Positions 36,630-45,805 of a stretch of DNA of 64,000 bases are shown here, piece by piece. Source of the stretch: Streptomyces sp. NWU339 (GTDB taxonomy: Bacteria > Actinomycetota > Actinomycetes > Streptomycetales > Streptomycetaceae); assembly GCF_003143855.1 (NCBI RefSeq), contig NZ_QFRK01000001.1:385614-449613 (forward strand), written 5' to 3'. Position 1 is the stretch's first letter. Every line of letters starts with the position of its first letter. The position numbers and the translations under genes were made by a program. The notes under the pieces are model-generated. The model made no database searches and had not been told where the DNA came from. It was given only the letters and a program-made list of their open reading frames with translations.

Positions 36630-37403
36630 TCAGCCCCTGCTTCGGGCCACCATCGCGTCGATACCCGCCACCAGCAGGTCCAGGGCGAAGGCGAAGTCCC
36701 GCTCCATCATCTCCTCGACCGTGTCGCCGCCCCGGGCCTCCATGACCTTCGTCGACTCCTCGACGACCCCGGCGGCACCCGGCCACCGCGCCACCTCGGT
36801 CATGGCGTGCCGGTGGTACTCGTCGAGGGTCATCCCGGTCGCGGCGACCCGGGCGTGGAAGTGGCTCTCGATCGTGCCGTATCCGTACACGAACTGGAAG
36901 ACTGCCGAGATGGCACCGGTGATGCCGTGTGCCGGCAGCCCCGTCCTGCGGATGACCTGCTGCACGGCCCCGGAGAACGACAGCGATCGGGGCCCGATGT
37001 TGAGGAACCTCCCGGCCAGCGGTGACAGCCAGGGGTGACGCACGAGCATGGCCCGGTACTCCCCGGCCAGCGCACGCAACTGGTCGCGCCAGTCCTCGTC
37101 GGCGTCCGGGGCGGGCAGGGTGAGACCGTCGTAGGCCGTGTCCAGGGCGAGTTCGAGCAGGTCGTCCTTGGTGTCGACGTACCAGTAGACGGACATCGCC
37201 GTGACGTTCAGCTCGGCCGCGAGCCGTCGCATGGAGAACTTGTCCAGGCCCTCGGCGTCCAGCAGCCGCACGGCGGCCTCCGTGATCCGCTCCCGGTCCA
37301 GTCCCGACGGCTGTCCGCCGCCGCGCCCGCCGCGCCGGGCCCTGTCCTCCAGCCAGACGCTGGGGCGCGCCGAGCCCCCGGACCGCTGGGCTGCCCTCGC
37401 CAT
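36630..37403 (-). CDS. TetR/AcrR-family regulator (TetR_C class)
   Basis: A 257-residue repressor. The helix-turn-helix spans about residues 37-80 (DRERITEAAVRLLDAEGLD, then MRRLAAELNVTAMSVYWYVD, DDLLELALDTAYD). The ligand domain resembles TetR_C members that sense drugs. A Gly/Arg-rich N-terminal arm (RARRGGRGGGQPSG) may touch the DNA minor groove. It lies 80 bases downstream of the MFS gene at 37,484-39,016 and probably represses it. Confidence 0.92.
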   Translation of the reverse strand: MARAAQRSGGSARPSVWLEDRARRGGRGGGQPSGLDRERITEAAVRLLDAEGLDKFSMRRLAAELNVTAMSVYWYVDTKDDLLELALDTAYDGLTLPAPDADEDWRDQLRALAGEYRAMLVRHPWLSPLAGRFLNIGPRSLSFSGAVQQVIRRTGLPAHGITGAISAVFQFVYGYGTIESHFHARVAATGMTLDEYHRHAMTEVARWPGAAGVVEESTKVMEARGGDTVEEMMERDFAFALDLLVAGIDAMVARSRG

Positions 37404-37483
37404 GGCGCACCTTCCTCGACTTTCCGACGCCGTTTCATGCTAGGGCCTGTCCGGGTCCCCGCAGGGACGCGGACGTGCGGGGA

Positions 37484-39016
37484 CTACCCGGCCTGCGTCC
37501 CCGTGTCCGCCCTGCCCGCCCGGTGCAGCAGCGCTGCCGCCAGCAGCCCGCCGAGCAGCACGGCCAGCGCCCCCACCAGCTGGCTGGTCTCCAGTCCTGA
37601 GGAGAACGCGTCGGTGATACGGCCCCGTTCGCCCGCCGAGTCCGCCGCGGCCAGCGCCGCCGGGAGCGAGCCGGCCTCCACCGGGATCAGCGCGGCGAAA
37701 CGGGCGCCCAGCACCGCGCCCAGTACGGCGACCCCCAGACCGTTGCCGAACTCGGCGAGCGTGCCGTTGATCCCGGCTCCGACGCCCGCCTTCTCCTGGG
37801 GGATGGAACTCATGATCGCGTGGGCCATGACCGGGTTGGCGACCGCGGTGCCCACCCCGATCAGGACCAGGCCCAGCAGGGTGCCCGGGTAGCCGTGCGC
37901 GGTGAGGGTGGCGATGGACACCAGCCCGCCGGACATCAGCGTCATGCCCAGGGCGATGGAGACCGGCACGCCCATCCTCGCCGTCGCCTTCGCGGCCAGT
38001 CCGGTGAAGTTGAGCGCGACGACGGCCAGGGCCAGCGGCGCCGTACGCAGGCCGGCCTCCAGGGGGCCGTAGCCGAGCACGAACTGCAGGTGCTGGGTGA
38101 GCAGGAACAGTGCGCCGCCCATGCCGAAGGTGATCAGCGTCGCCCCGGCGACCGCACCCGTGAACCGGCGGTTCCTGAAGAAGTTCAGGTCGAGCATGGG
38201 GTACGGGACGCGGCTCTCCCAGTAGGCGAAGACGCCGAGAACGGCGACGGCGGTGAGCGCGGTCACCAGGACGCGGACCGAGGTCCAGCCGTGCTCGGGC
38301 CCGGAGATGATCGCGTACACCAGGGCCGTCATGCCGACGGTGGAGAGCAGTGCGCCGAGCAGGTCGGGCCGCTCGCCCTCCGGGTTCTTCGATTCCGGGA
38401 CGAGCGCCACGACGGCGACCAGGCCGAGCGCCGCGATCGGCAGGTTGATCAGGAAGATCGCGCCCCACCAGAAGTGGTTCAGCACGAAGCCGCCGAGGAG
38501 CGGGCCGGTGGCGAAGCCGAGCGCGTTGACCGCGCTCCAGACGCCGATGGCCCTGGTCTGCTCCTCGGGCGGGAAGATCTGCATCGCCACGGCCAGCGTG
38601 GTGGTCAGCAACAGGGCGCCGCCGATACCCATTCCGGCCCGCGCCGCGATCAACTGGCCCGACGAATCGGCCAGTCCGGCCACCAGCGAACCGGCACCGA
38701 ACAGGGCCAGACCCGCGGCCAGCATCTTCTTCCGGCCGTAGCGGTCCGCGGCGTTGCCCGCGCTGAGCAGCAGGCCCGACTGCACGAGCGAGTACGCGTT
38801 GATCATCCACTGGATGTCGGCGGTCGACGCGTCCATCTCGCGGGTGAGCGAGGGGATCGCCACGTTCAGGACGGTGTTGTCGAGCAGGACGGTGAGCTGC
38901 GCGAGACAGATGACACCGAGGATCAGCCAGCGCCGGGGGTGCCCCCGGGGCCGCGGCACCCGGTTGTCCGAGACCCGGTCGGGGGTCTGCTCCTGGGGAG
39001 ACGGGGACATCGTCAT
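37484..39016 (-). CDS. MFS drug exporter, DHA2 (EmrB/QacA) type
   Basis: A 510-residue exporter with about 14 membrane helices. VLLDNTVLNVAIPSLTREMD is the motif D1 region, GNAADRYGRKKM motif A, and SAVNALGFATGPLLGGFVL motif C. The start is ATG 39016 (or 39010); the longer frame passes through the promoter. It heads an MFS-tetR operon. A palindromic site lies 10 bases upstream of the start. Confidence 0.92.
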   Translation of the reverse strand: MTMSPSPQEQTPDRVSDNRVPRPRGHPRRWLILGVICLAQLTVLLDNTVLNVAIPSLTREMDASTADIQWMINAYSLVQSGLLLSAGNAADRYGRKKMLAAGLALFGAGSLVAGLADSSGQLIAARAGMGIGGALLLTTTLAVAMQIFPPEEQTRAIGVWSAVNALGFATGPLLGGFVLNHFWWGAIFLINLPIAALGLVAVVALVPESKNPEGERPDLLGALLSTVGMTALVYAIISGPEHGWTSVRVLVTALTAVAVLGVFAYWESRVPYPMLDLNFFRNRRFTGAVAGATLITFGMGGALFLLTQHLQFVLGYGPLEAGLRTAPLALAVVALNFTGLAAKATARMGVPVSIALGMTLMSGGLVSIATLTAHGYPGTLLGLVLIGVGTAVANPVMAHAIMSSIPQEKAGVGAGINGTLAEFGNGLGVAVLGAVLGARFAALIPVEAGSLPAALAAADSAGERGRITDAFSSGLETSQLVGALAVLLGGLLAAALLHRAGRADTGTQAG

Positions 39017-39025
39017 GCTGTACAC

Positions 39026-39045
39026 CGTAGAATAGTTCTTATACG
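39026..39045. promoter_or_regulatory. Palindromic operator candidate at the MFS-tetR promoter
   Basis: CGTAGAATAGTTCTTATACG is an imperfect palindrome (14 of 20 positions symmetric), AT-rich against its surroundings and flanked by TGTAC repeats (39019-39023 and about 39047-39051). It is 10 bases before the MFS start, a typical location for a TetR operator. Confidence 0.5.
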
Positions 39046-39260
39046 ACGTACAGTCGGCCGGCCCGAGTCCGGCCGACGCACGCGGGGCGCCCTCGTCCGG
39101 CCGGCTGTCGAGCCGCTCGTACAGGTGCGACCACGACACGAGTGGGGGTCACGGTGCTGATCGCCTCACACACCACCGCGGTCAGTGCACGGAAACGACT
39201 GCACGGAAACGACGACGGGCCGCGTCCGCAGGGTGCGCGGGCACGGTCGTCGCCGTTCGC

Positions 39261-40001
39261 TCACGAGACCGCGGGCCTGATCATGTATCCGGCGCCGCGC
39301 CGGGTGTGGATCATCGGCTCCCGGCCGGCGTCGATCTTCCGGCGCAGATACGAGATGTACAGCTCGACGACGTTGGCCTTTCCGCCGAAGTCGTAGGACC
39401 AGACCCGGTCGAGGATCTGCGCCTTGCTGAGCACGCGCCGCGGGTTGCGCATCAGGAAGCGCAGCAGTTCGAACTCGGTGGCGGTGAGGTGGATGTGCTC
39501 CCCGCCCCGGGTGACGTCGTGGCTGTCCTCGTCGAGGGTGAGGTCGCCGACGACCAGCACGGACTCCGGCCGGCGGTCGACCGCGCCGGAGCGCCGGATC
39601 AGCCCGCGCAGCCGCGCGACGACCTCCTCCAGGCCGAACGGCTTGGTCACGCAGTCGTCGCCGCCCGCGGTCAGGCCCGCGACACGGTCCTCGACGGCGT
39701 CCTTGGCGGTGAGGAAGAGGACGGGGACGTCCGGCTGCTCGCGGCGCAGCCGTCCGAGAGTGGACAGCCCGCCCATGTCCGGAAGTGTCATGTCCAGGAT
39801 GACAACGTCGGGCCGGAACTCGCGCGCGGCACGGACGGCGCCCTGGCCGTCCCCCGCGCTGCGGATCTGCCAGCCCTCGTAGCGCAGGGCCATGGACAGC
39901 AGTTCGGTGATCGACTGCTCGTCGTCCACCACAAGCACCCGGACGGGACTCCCGTCCGGCCTCAGCAGTTCGGCGCGCCCCCGGGGCGAGGTCGTGGTCA
40001 T
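39261..40001 (-). CDS. OmpR/PhoB-family response regulator (no adjacent kinase)
   Basis: A 246-residue regulator. The receiver has RVLVVDDEQS, phosphoacceptor Asp70 in VVILDMTLPD, LFLTAKD, and Lys in CVTKPFG. The winged-helix effector shows HLTATEFELLRFLMRNPRRV and KANVVELYISYLRRKID. In most streptomycetes such genes are followed by a histidine kinase, but here the next gene in the same direction is an MFS exporter 245 bases away, so this regulator is an orphan in the window. Confidence 0.92.
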   Translation of the reverse strand: MTTTSPRGRAELLRPDGSPVRVLVVDDEQSITELLSMALRYEGWQIRSAGDGQGAVRAAREFRPDVVILDMTLPDMGGLSTLGRLRREQPDVPVLFLTAKDAVEDRVAGLTAGGDDCVTKPFGLEEVVARLRGLIRRSGAVDRRPESVLVVGDLTLDEDSHDVTRGGEHIHLTATEFELLRFLMRNPRRVLSKAQILDRVWSYDFGGKANVVELYISYLRRKIDAGREPMIHTRRGAGYMIRPAVS

Positions 40002-40098
40002 GCTCCACACCGTCGCGGGGGCCTCTGAGAGCGCCCTTTCGGAAGTCTGTGATTTCCCTGAGAAACGCCCCGGCATCCGTCCCCGGGGGGCCGGATCC

Positions 40099-41061
40099 TC
40101 AGGAGGCCGACGGCCCCTCACTCTCACCCAGGCCGAAGAGACGGGCACCGTTGTCGTGGCACACCGCCCGCAGCCAGGCCTGCCCGAGCCCGAGCCGCTC
40201 CAGGGCGTGGAGCTGGTGGACGTACGGATACGGGATGTTGGGGAAATCCGTGCCGAGCAGGATCCGGTCGCCGAGGTCGGCCAGCCGGGGCAGGGCCCGC
40301 CGGGGGAACGGCACCATGCGCTCGGTGAAGTCGGTGAACGCCATGGTGGTGTCCAGCCGCACCTCCTCATAGCGCGCGGCGAGGTCGAGGAAGTCCTCGT
40401 ACTCGGGCATCCCGAGGTGCGCCACGATCAGCCGCAGCCGGGGATGCCGGGCCAGTACCCGCGCGATCGGCTCGGGTCCGGTGTGCTTTCCGGGCGCCCG
40501 CCCGGAACCGCAGTGGATCACCACCGGGACGCCCGCCTCGGCGAGCACGCCCCAGGCCCCGTCCAGCAACGGGTCGGCCGGGTCGTACGCCCCCACCTGC
40601 ACATGCGCCTTGAAGACCCGTGCCCCCGCTTCGACGGCCTCCCGGACCTGCGCCTCGGCCCCGGGCTCGGGGAAGAGCGTGGAGGTGTGCAGGCAGTCCG
40701 GCGTACGGCGGGCGAAGTCGACCGCCCAGCCGTTCAGCCACCGCGCCATGCCGGGCTTGTGCGGATAGAGCATGGCCGTGAAGGCGCGGACTCCGAACTC
40801 CCGCAGCAGCCCGGCCCGTTCGCTCTCCTCCTGCCGGTAGGTGATCGGCCACTCGACCCCGCCGGTCAGCGGCCCGAGCGCGTCGAAGTAGGCCCACACC
40901 TTGCGCAGCACCCGCTCCGGCATGAAGTGCGTGTGCACGTCGACGAGCCCGGGAAGCCCGAGCCCCTCCCAGAACCGCCGCACCTCGGCGGATTCCGCTA
41001 CGGATTCCGAAGCCGGTGCCCGTTCCGGCGCTGCTGCCGGTGCCGTGGAGTGATCACTCAT
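40099..41061 (-). CDS. Amidohydrolase family protein (amidohydro_2 type)
   Basis: A 320-residue TIM-barrel metal hydrolase or decarboxylase. It has the metal motif VDVHTHFMP (HxH), a lysine in FKAHVQVGAY, the histidines in VVIHCGSG and IVAHLGMPE, and the C-terminal aspartate in LLGTDFPNIPY. These match the ACMSD/amidohydrolase-2 metal site. ATG 41061 begins an Ala/Pro-rich tail before the barrel. Substrate unknown. It lies 97 bases upstream of the orphan response regulator. Confidence 0.9.
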   Translation of the reverse strand: MSDHSTAPAAAPERAPASESVAESAEVRRFWEGLGLPGLVDVHTHFMPERVLRKVWAYFDALGPLTGGVEWPITYRQEESERAGLLREFGVRAFTAMLYPHKPGMARWLNGWAVDFARRTPDCLHTSTLFPEPGAEAQVREAVEAGARVFKAHVQVGAYDPADPLLDGAWGVLAEAGVPVVIHCGSGRAPGKHTGPEPIARVLARHPRLRLIVAHLGMPEYEDFLDLAARYEEVRLDTTMAFTDFTERMVPFPRRALPRLADLGDRILLGTDFPNIPYPYVHQLHALERLGLGQAWLRAVCHDNGARLFGLGESEGPSAS

Positions 41062-41184
41062 GCTGCCACGATCACCCCTGACCGCGCCCCGGGTCCACTC
41101 CCGTGCAAGGAGAACGGACCGGAGACCGAACAGCACCGGACAGTCCGGCCGAGCCCGCAGACCCGGAACGAAGCCGGGCCGGGA

Positions 41185-42090
41185 TCAGAACAGCCCGTCC
41201 TGCACCCCCGCCCCCTCACCGGTCCCCTTCAGCGCCCTCACCGGCAGGTCGAACCCCCGCCCCGCGCCCGGCACCAGCCCCCACCCGGCCAGCAACCGCG
41301 CATCCAGCACCACGACCCCGCTCCCGCCGAGGCTCCGGCTCCCACCTCCCGTCGCCAGATGCAGATCCGGCCCGGCGGCGGCCACCAGCTCCCCGCTCGC
41401 CGCACCTCCGGCGACCAGCTCGCTCACCTCCCCCGCGGCGGCCGGCACCCCGGCCAGCCCGAACACCCGCACATGATCGACGGGCCGGAAGGGCGCACGG
41501 TCGAGCGACTCGGGCCACCCGGTCAGGGCGAGGGCCCGCGCATGCAGCTCCGCGAGCTCCGCCGCCCGCTCCGCCTCCGTGTCCGGAAGCACCGCCCGCA
41601 CCGCCCGCTTGTCGGCGTACGGAATCCGGTCGGGCACGTGGAGCGCGGCACGCAGCAGCTCCTCGGCGCGCCGAGCCGCCATCAGCGGCCCGATCCCCAG
41701 CCAGCTGAAGCAGACAGCTCCCTGCTCCAGCAGCCGCGCCGGCCCCCGCTCCACCGCGGTGATCCCGACCTTGACCATCCCCGGCCCGAACCACGCCAGG
41801 TATACGCGGTACGGCCGCGGATCGTCCGCGAGGGTGTCGGCGGCCACGGAATGCGCCCGGTCCAGCCGCGCACACTCCTCGCAGCGCGCCCCCGTGCTCC
41901 GCCCCGGCACCACCGCGCCGAGCGGGCACGCATGGCCCCGCGCCCCCACGCATGTCCGCACGCCCCCTTCCTCGACCCCGAAGGCCACCCGTTTCCCCCA
42001 GGTCAGCGCGGTGCGCCGACCGGCCTCCCACTCCAGCACGGGACCGTCCGCCGACCAGCGCAGTCCCGAGCACTTCCATGTCCGTGCCAT
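41185..42090 (-). CDS. DUF2797 family protein
   Basis: A 301-residue actinobacterial protein. It has a Cys/His cluster (TCVGARGHACPLGAVV, then ARCEECARLDRAH) likely to bind zinc, followed by YRVYLAWFGPGMVKVGITAV and ARLLEQGAVCFSWLG, which resemble a GIY-YIG-like core. The Ala/Gly-rich C-terminus is poorly defined. Function unknown. ATG 42090 is used. It stands between the amidohydrolase and a divergent membrane protein. Confidence 0.8.
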   Translation of the reverse strand: MARTWKCSGLRWSADGPVLEWEAGRRTALTWGKRVAFGVEEGGVRTCVGARGHACPLGAVVPGRSTGARCEECARLDRAHSVAADTLADDPRPYRVYLAWFGPGMVKVGITAVERGPARLLEQGAVCFSWLGIGPLMAARRAEELLRAALHVPDRIPYADKRAVRAVLPDTEAERAAELAELHARALALTGWPESLDRAPFRPVDHVRVFGLAGVPAAAGEVSELVAGGAASGELVAAAGPDLHLATGGGSRSLGGSGVVVLDARLLAGWGLVPGAGRGFDLPVRALKGTGEGAGVQDGLF

Positions 42091-42237
42091 CCCTCACGAG
42101 AGTAGGGCCACCCACTGAAATCGACTGCCATCGACGGTGGCAGGCGCCTCACCGCCCACCGAGGTGCCGCCCGCCCGGCCCGGTGCAAACCTGGAGGAGG
42201 AGCCGTACCGCTCGGGGACGACCGAAAGGGCGAACAC

Positions 42238-42669
42238 ATGGCCAGCAACGTCGGCGGAACGCAACACCGGACCGAATGGGCACCACGGAGCACCTGGGCG
42301 ATGGGCTGGACCGCGGCCGCGGCAGTGCTGATGACCTTCGGCGGGATCATGGCGATCTTCGAGGGGATCTCCGCCATCGCCAAGGACGACATCTTCATCA
42401 CCACCCCCAACTTCACCTACGCGTTCAGCCTGACCGGCTGGGGCTGGATCCATCTGATCCTCGGCGCCCTCGCACTGGTCGCAGGGCTCGCCCTGTTCAC
42501 CGGGGCGACCTGGGCCCGCGTCACGGGTGTCGTACTGGCCGGACTGGGCATGATCTCCAACTTCGTGTGGCTGCCCTACGCGCCGGTCTGGTCGATCACC
42601 CTCATGATCATCTACGGATTCGTCATCTGGGCCCTGTGCGCACCGCGCGGCGAGCCGAGCCATACCTAG
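42238..42669 (+). CDS. DUF7144-like four-helix membrane protein
   Basis: A 143-residue protein with four membrane helices (MGWTAAAAVLMTFGGIMAIF, WIHLILGALALVAGLALF, VTGVVLAGLGMISNFVWL, SITLMIIYGFVIWALC). The pattern is common in actinobacterial small membrane proteins of unknown role. ATG 42238 is the only good start. Confidence 0.85.
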   Translation: MASNVGGTQHRTEWAPRSTWAMGWTAAAAVLMTFGGIMAIFEGISAIAKDDIFITTPNFTYAFSLTGWGWIHLILGALALVAGLALFTGATWARVTGVVLAGLGMISNFVWLPYAPVWSITLMIIYGFVIWALCAPRGEPSHT

Positions 42670-42723
42670 GACACCGGACACCGGACACCGGAACCCTTCG
42701 CCCCTGCCGACCCCGGCACCCCC

Positions 42724-43275
42724 ATGGGCAGCGGCCGCAAGCCCTTCACGCCCCGGACCCCCCTGTGGCGCTGGCTCGTCCAGACGGCCGGCGCGACCCT
42801 CATGGTCGTCGCCTACTTCCTGCTCCCCCTCGACGGCCTGGGCCCGCAGCGCCCCGCCCTGAGCTGGACCTTCTTCGTCCTGGCCCTGGCGCTCATAGCC
42901 GCCCTGCTGCTCCAGCAGATCGTCCATGTCCTCCTCAACCATCCGCACGCCCGGCCCGGACTGGTCATCCCCCTGCTGATGTGCCTGGCCATCCTGGTCT
43001 TCGCGACGGCCTACCAGGCCCTGGCCCGACACCCCGGCGAAATGATCGGCCTCAGCACCCGCCTGGACGCCCTCTACTTCACGCTGGTCACCCTCGCCAC
43101 CATCGGCTACGGCGACATCACCCCGCACGGCCAGGCGGCTCGCCTGGTCGCCATCCTCCAGATCCTCTACACCTTCATCTTCCTCACCGCGGCGGCCACA
43201 GCCCTGAGCCACCAGCTCCGCACGGTGTTCCTGCACCGCGGAACCGACCGCCGTCGCCACAAATCCGGAACCTGA
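42724..43275 (+). CDS. Potassium channel family protein (two-TM pore with extra helices)
   Basis: A 183-residue ion channel. The selectivity filter TIGYGD is at residues 126-131, preceded by pore-helix residues DALYFTLVTLA and followed by the inner helix LVAILQILYTFIFLTAAATA. Two further N-terminal helices (TLMVVAYFLLPL and FFVLALALIAALLLQQIV) precede the pore unit. There is no cytoplasmic RCK domain. It is 54 bases after the membrane protein and probably on the same transcript. This is the last core-like gene before the island. Confidence 0.92.
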   Translation: MGSGRKPFTPRTPLWRWLVQTAGATLMVVAYFLLPLDGLGPQRPALSWTFFVLALALIAALLLQQIVHVLLNHPHARPGLVIPLLMCLAILVFATAYQALARHPGEMIGLSTRLDALYFTLVTLATIGYGDITPHGQAARLVAILQILYTFIFLTAAATALSHQLRTVFLHRGTDRRRHKSGT

Positions 43276-43334
43276 ACCGGCGGCGCACGGACAACGCGAA
43301 AACCCAGCTGGACACCCAGCGGGGCTCTCACACT

Positions 43335-43377
43335 GTGCACTCGGCAGGATGCGAACCTGCAACCTTCTGATCCGTAG
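43335..43377 (-). pseudogene. 3' fragment of tRNA-Arg(ACG), likely attachment-site remnant
   Basis: Read on the minus strand, these 43 bases match the anticodon-to-3'-end part of streptomycete tRNA-Arg(ACG): CTACGGATCAGAAGG, then the T arm with TTCGCAT (normally TTCGAAT) and the acceptor half CCGAGTGCAC. Just 5' of the anticodon the match stops abruptly, and no D arm or 5' acceptor strand follows. Such 3' tRNA ends are the usual core of tyrosine-recombinase att sites. The intact tRNA would lie at the other end of the inserted element, which is not in this window. Confidence 0.75.
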
Positions 43378-43807
43378 GATCGGGCAGCACGCCATGAGGA
43401 CGGCTCACGGCCTTGGGCTTCGATCGCTGACATCCGTGATCATGCGCGTCTGTGTGCTGCCGTTGCCGTCAGAGCTGCCGTCAAGTGTCGGCGCCCGTCG
43501 CAGCCTCAACGAACCCGCTGCTGACGCATCAACCGCACCGGTCTCAGACCCCGAGCTGAACAGAGCTCTCCTGTGAGTTGCAACTTCTCCTACCAGTTCA
43601 AGGGCCCGAGCGAAGCGCGGGCTGGCCCCTCTGCGTTTTCGGCGTTGGGCCGGCCCCTGGGGCCGCAAGCACGTTACGACCCAGAAGCAGAAACCTAGAC
43701 GGGCAAACCACGGTCAGAACGAGCCTCCGGCGGGGGGCGCTCAGGCTCCGAGACGGAGGGGGGGCACCGTCCGCGAGTGCAGGCCGAGTAGTGGCGTGCG
43801 CGGGGAA

Positions 43808-43860
43808 CTCCCATCCCGTCTGCCATCGGCCCAGGCAGAGCCGAGCAGACGGGATGGGAG
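43808..43860. repeat. Perfect 16-bp inverted repeat with 21-base loop
   Basis: Arms CTCCCATCCCGTCTGC (43808-43823) and GCAGACGGGATGGGAG (43845-43860) are exact complements. There is no T run and no gene immediately on either side, so it could be a transcript-insulating hairpin, a recombinase or protein binding site, or part of a small structured RNA. Confidence 0.7.
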
Positions 43861-44257
43861 CTGGGTAGCGGTGGCGGGTTGAGGATCAGGCATCGTGTGC
43901 GGCAGGAGTCCGAGGTATGGGGCCTACCCGTTGGTCAGCGCACGTCCCGGTCCGCTGACCCTATGTCGTTCACCCCACCGAGCGACAGCAGCGAGACACG
44001 GCTGCTCCACAGCCCGAGACCCGCCTAACGCGACCTTGGTTGGCCTTCGTGGGAGCAGATCACAGAGTGAGTTGCCCCGCTCCCACCACTGGCGTGTGGG
44101 CAGCCGTCCTAAACTGTCACGGCCACCTGCAGCCGACGCTGGCCGCTCCGAACATCCCCTGGAGCCTCCGGGATAACCTGACGGACCGCGAGGATGCCAA
44201 CCAACTGCCACCCTTCGCACATTTCCGGATGCTTTACGTACAGAACGGAGTCTCACT

Positions 44258-45805
44258 GTGGCCCAGCAGGAAGCGTCTGAGCAGCTGGAACTGCTGCCAG
44301 ATGCGGCCGGAGGGCTCACGCTCAGTGAGCTGGAGTCGCATTTGCTCGGCGCAGCTCATCTCCTGCGGGGGCTGGTCGACCAGGCTGACTTCAAGAGCTA
44401 CATCTTCCCGCTGCTCTTCTACAAGCGTCTGTGCGATGTCTACAGTGAAGAGTTCGACGACGCTCTCGCACATTCCGACGGAGACCGCGACTTCGCAGCT
44501 AAGGCGGATCAGCACCGTTTCGTCATCCCGGAAGGCCATCGCTGGGAAGATGTCGTAGCGGCGCCCGATGAGAAACTCGGCCGCGCACTCACTGACGCGC
44601 TACGCGCAATCGAGAAGGCCAATCCGGAGACACTTGACGGTATTTTCGGTGACACACCCTGGACCAACCGCGACCGAATTCCACCCCACGTATTGCGAGC
44701 GCTCCTCAACCACTTCTCCGCACGATTCCTGGGCGATGCACACACAGACTCCGACCTCCTTGGTCAGGCATACGAGTATCTGATCAAGAAGTTCGCGGAT
44801 CTGTCTAACAAGAAGGCTGGCGAGTTCTATACACCTCGCGCCGTGGTCGAGCTGCTGGTGAACATCCTCGCCCCGAAATCGGGCGAGACGGTATATGACC
44901 CGGCATGTGGCACCGGCGGGATGCTGATCGAGGTAACCCACCACTTCGCTCGAAAGGGAGTGGCTCCCCAGCTGCTGTGGGGAAAGATCTTCGGCCAGGA
45001 GAAGAACCTCACGACCTCGGGCATCGCCCGCATGAACCTCATCCTGCATGGGATCGAGGACTTCCGGGTGGCGCGCGGAGACACCTTGCGCGAACCCCGG
45101 TTCTTCGCAGCAGACGGAAGCCTGCGGGCCTTCGACTGCGTGATCGCGAACCCCCCGTTCTCGCTGGCCGCGTGGGGTGAGAAGGGGTGGGCCAGAGACC
45201 CATACGGACGGGGCGAGACTGGTGTGCCGCCGCGCAGCACGGCTGACTGGGCTTGGGTCCAGCACATGCTCGCCTCTATGCGGCCCGGCACCGGCAGAGC
45301 GGTTGTCGTACTGCCACAAGGCATTCTCTTCCGGGACGGCGCCGAAGCCCGTATCCGCAGGAAGATCATCGAGTCAGACGCGATAGAAGCCGTCATTGGA
45401 CTTGGGGAACGTCTTTTCTACGGCGCGCCGCTGGCTGCCTGTGTCCTCGTGCTGCGGGCGAACAAGCCCAAGGACCGACAGAAGAAGATCCTCTTCATCG
45501 ACGCTGCCGACCAGTTGCGCAAAGAGAGCAAACAAAACGTACTGGAGGCCGAGCACACCTCCCGAATCCTGGGCTGGTATCGCGCCTTCGCGGACATCAA
45601 GGAGCGCAGCCGCTTGGTGGGTCTGCCGGAGATCGAGAAGAACGATGGCAGCCTCAACATCGCACTCTACGTAGGAAAGGACCGCTCGGCCGGGCTACCC
45701 CCGTTGAGTGAGGCCGTCGCCGCCCTGGAAAGCGCCCTGGTGGACGCCGCAACAGCCGAGACCGAGCTTCGTGATCGGCTCAAGGAATGGAGGCTCCTCG
45801 GATGA
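44258..45805 (+). CDS. hsdM: Type I restriction-modification methyltransferase subunit HsdM, first copy
   Basis: A 515-residue N6-adenine methyltransferase subunit. The HsdM N-terminal helical domain (LLGAAHLLRGLVDQADFKSY) is followed by SAM motif I DPACGTGGML (about residue 214) and catalytic motif IV NPPF (about residue 298). GTG 44258 starts the operon. The stop overlaps the next start as ATGA. It differs clearly from the second HsdM (for example SNKKAGEFYTPRAVV against SGHTAQEFYTNRTLV), so they are paralogs, not a recent duplication. No in-frame TTA codon. Confidence 0.95.
   Translation: MAQQEASEQLELLPDAAGGLTLSELESHLLGAAHLLRGLVDQADFKSYIFPLLFYKRLCDVYSEEFDDALAHSDGDRDFAAKADQHRFVIPEGHRWEDVVAAPDEKLGRALTDALRAIEKANPETLDGIFGDTPWTNRDRIPPHVLRALLNHFSARFLGDAHTDSDLLGQAYEYLIKKFADLSNKKAGEFYTPRAVVELLVNILAPKSGETVYDPACGTGGMLIEVTHHFARKGVAPQLLWGKIFGQEKNLTTSGIARMNLILHGIEDFRVARGDTLREPRFFAADGSLRAFDCVIANPPFSLAAWGEKGWARDPYGRGETGVPPRSTADWAWVQHMLASMRPGTGRAVVVLPQGILFRDGAEARIRRKIIESDAIEAVIGLGERLFYGAPLAACVLVLRANKPKDRQKKILFIDAADQLRKESKQNVLEAEHTSRILGWYRAFADIKERSRLVGLPEIEKNDGSLNIALYVGKDRSAGLPPLSEAVAALESALVDAATAETELRDRLKEWRLLG

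Larger units (their letters stand above)
43276..44257. other. Gene-free junction region at the left end of the accessory island
   Basis: Apart from the tRNA-Arg fragment and a long hairpin, I see no convincing ORF in these 980 bases. The frames present have mixed codon use and no domain. The expected integrase gene beside the att site is absent. The last 200 bases should carry the promoter of the hsdM-hsdM-hsdS-hsdR operon. Confidence 0.6.

Noticed and set aside
43349..43668. Short ORFs beside the tRNA-Arg fragment considered as integrase or excisionase remnants
   Set aside because: No tyrosine-recombinase catalytic pattern or winged-helix excisionase pattern could be seen, and codon use is mixed.
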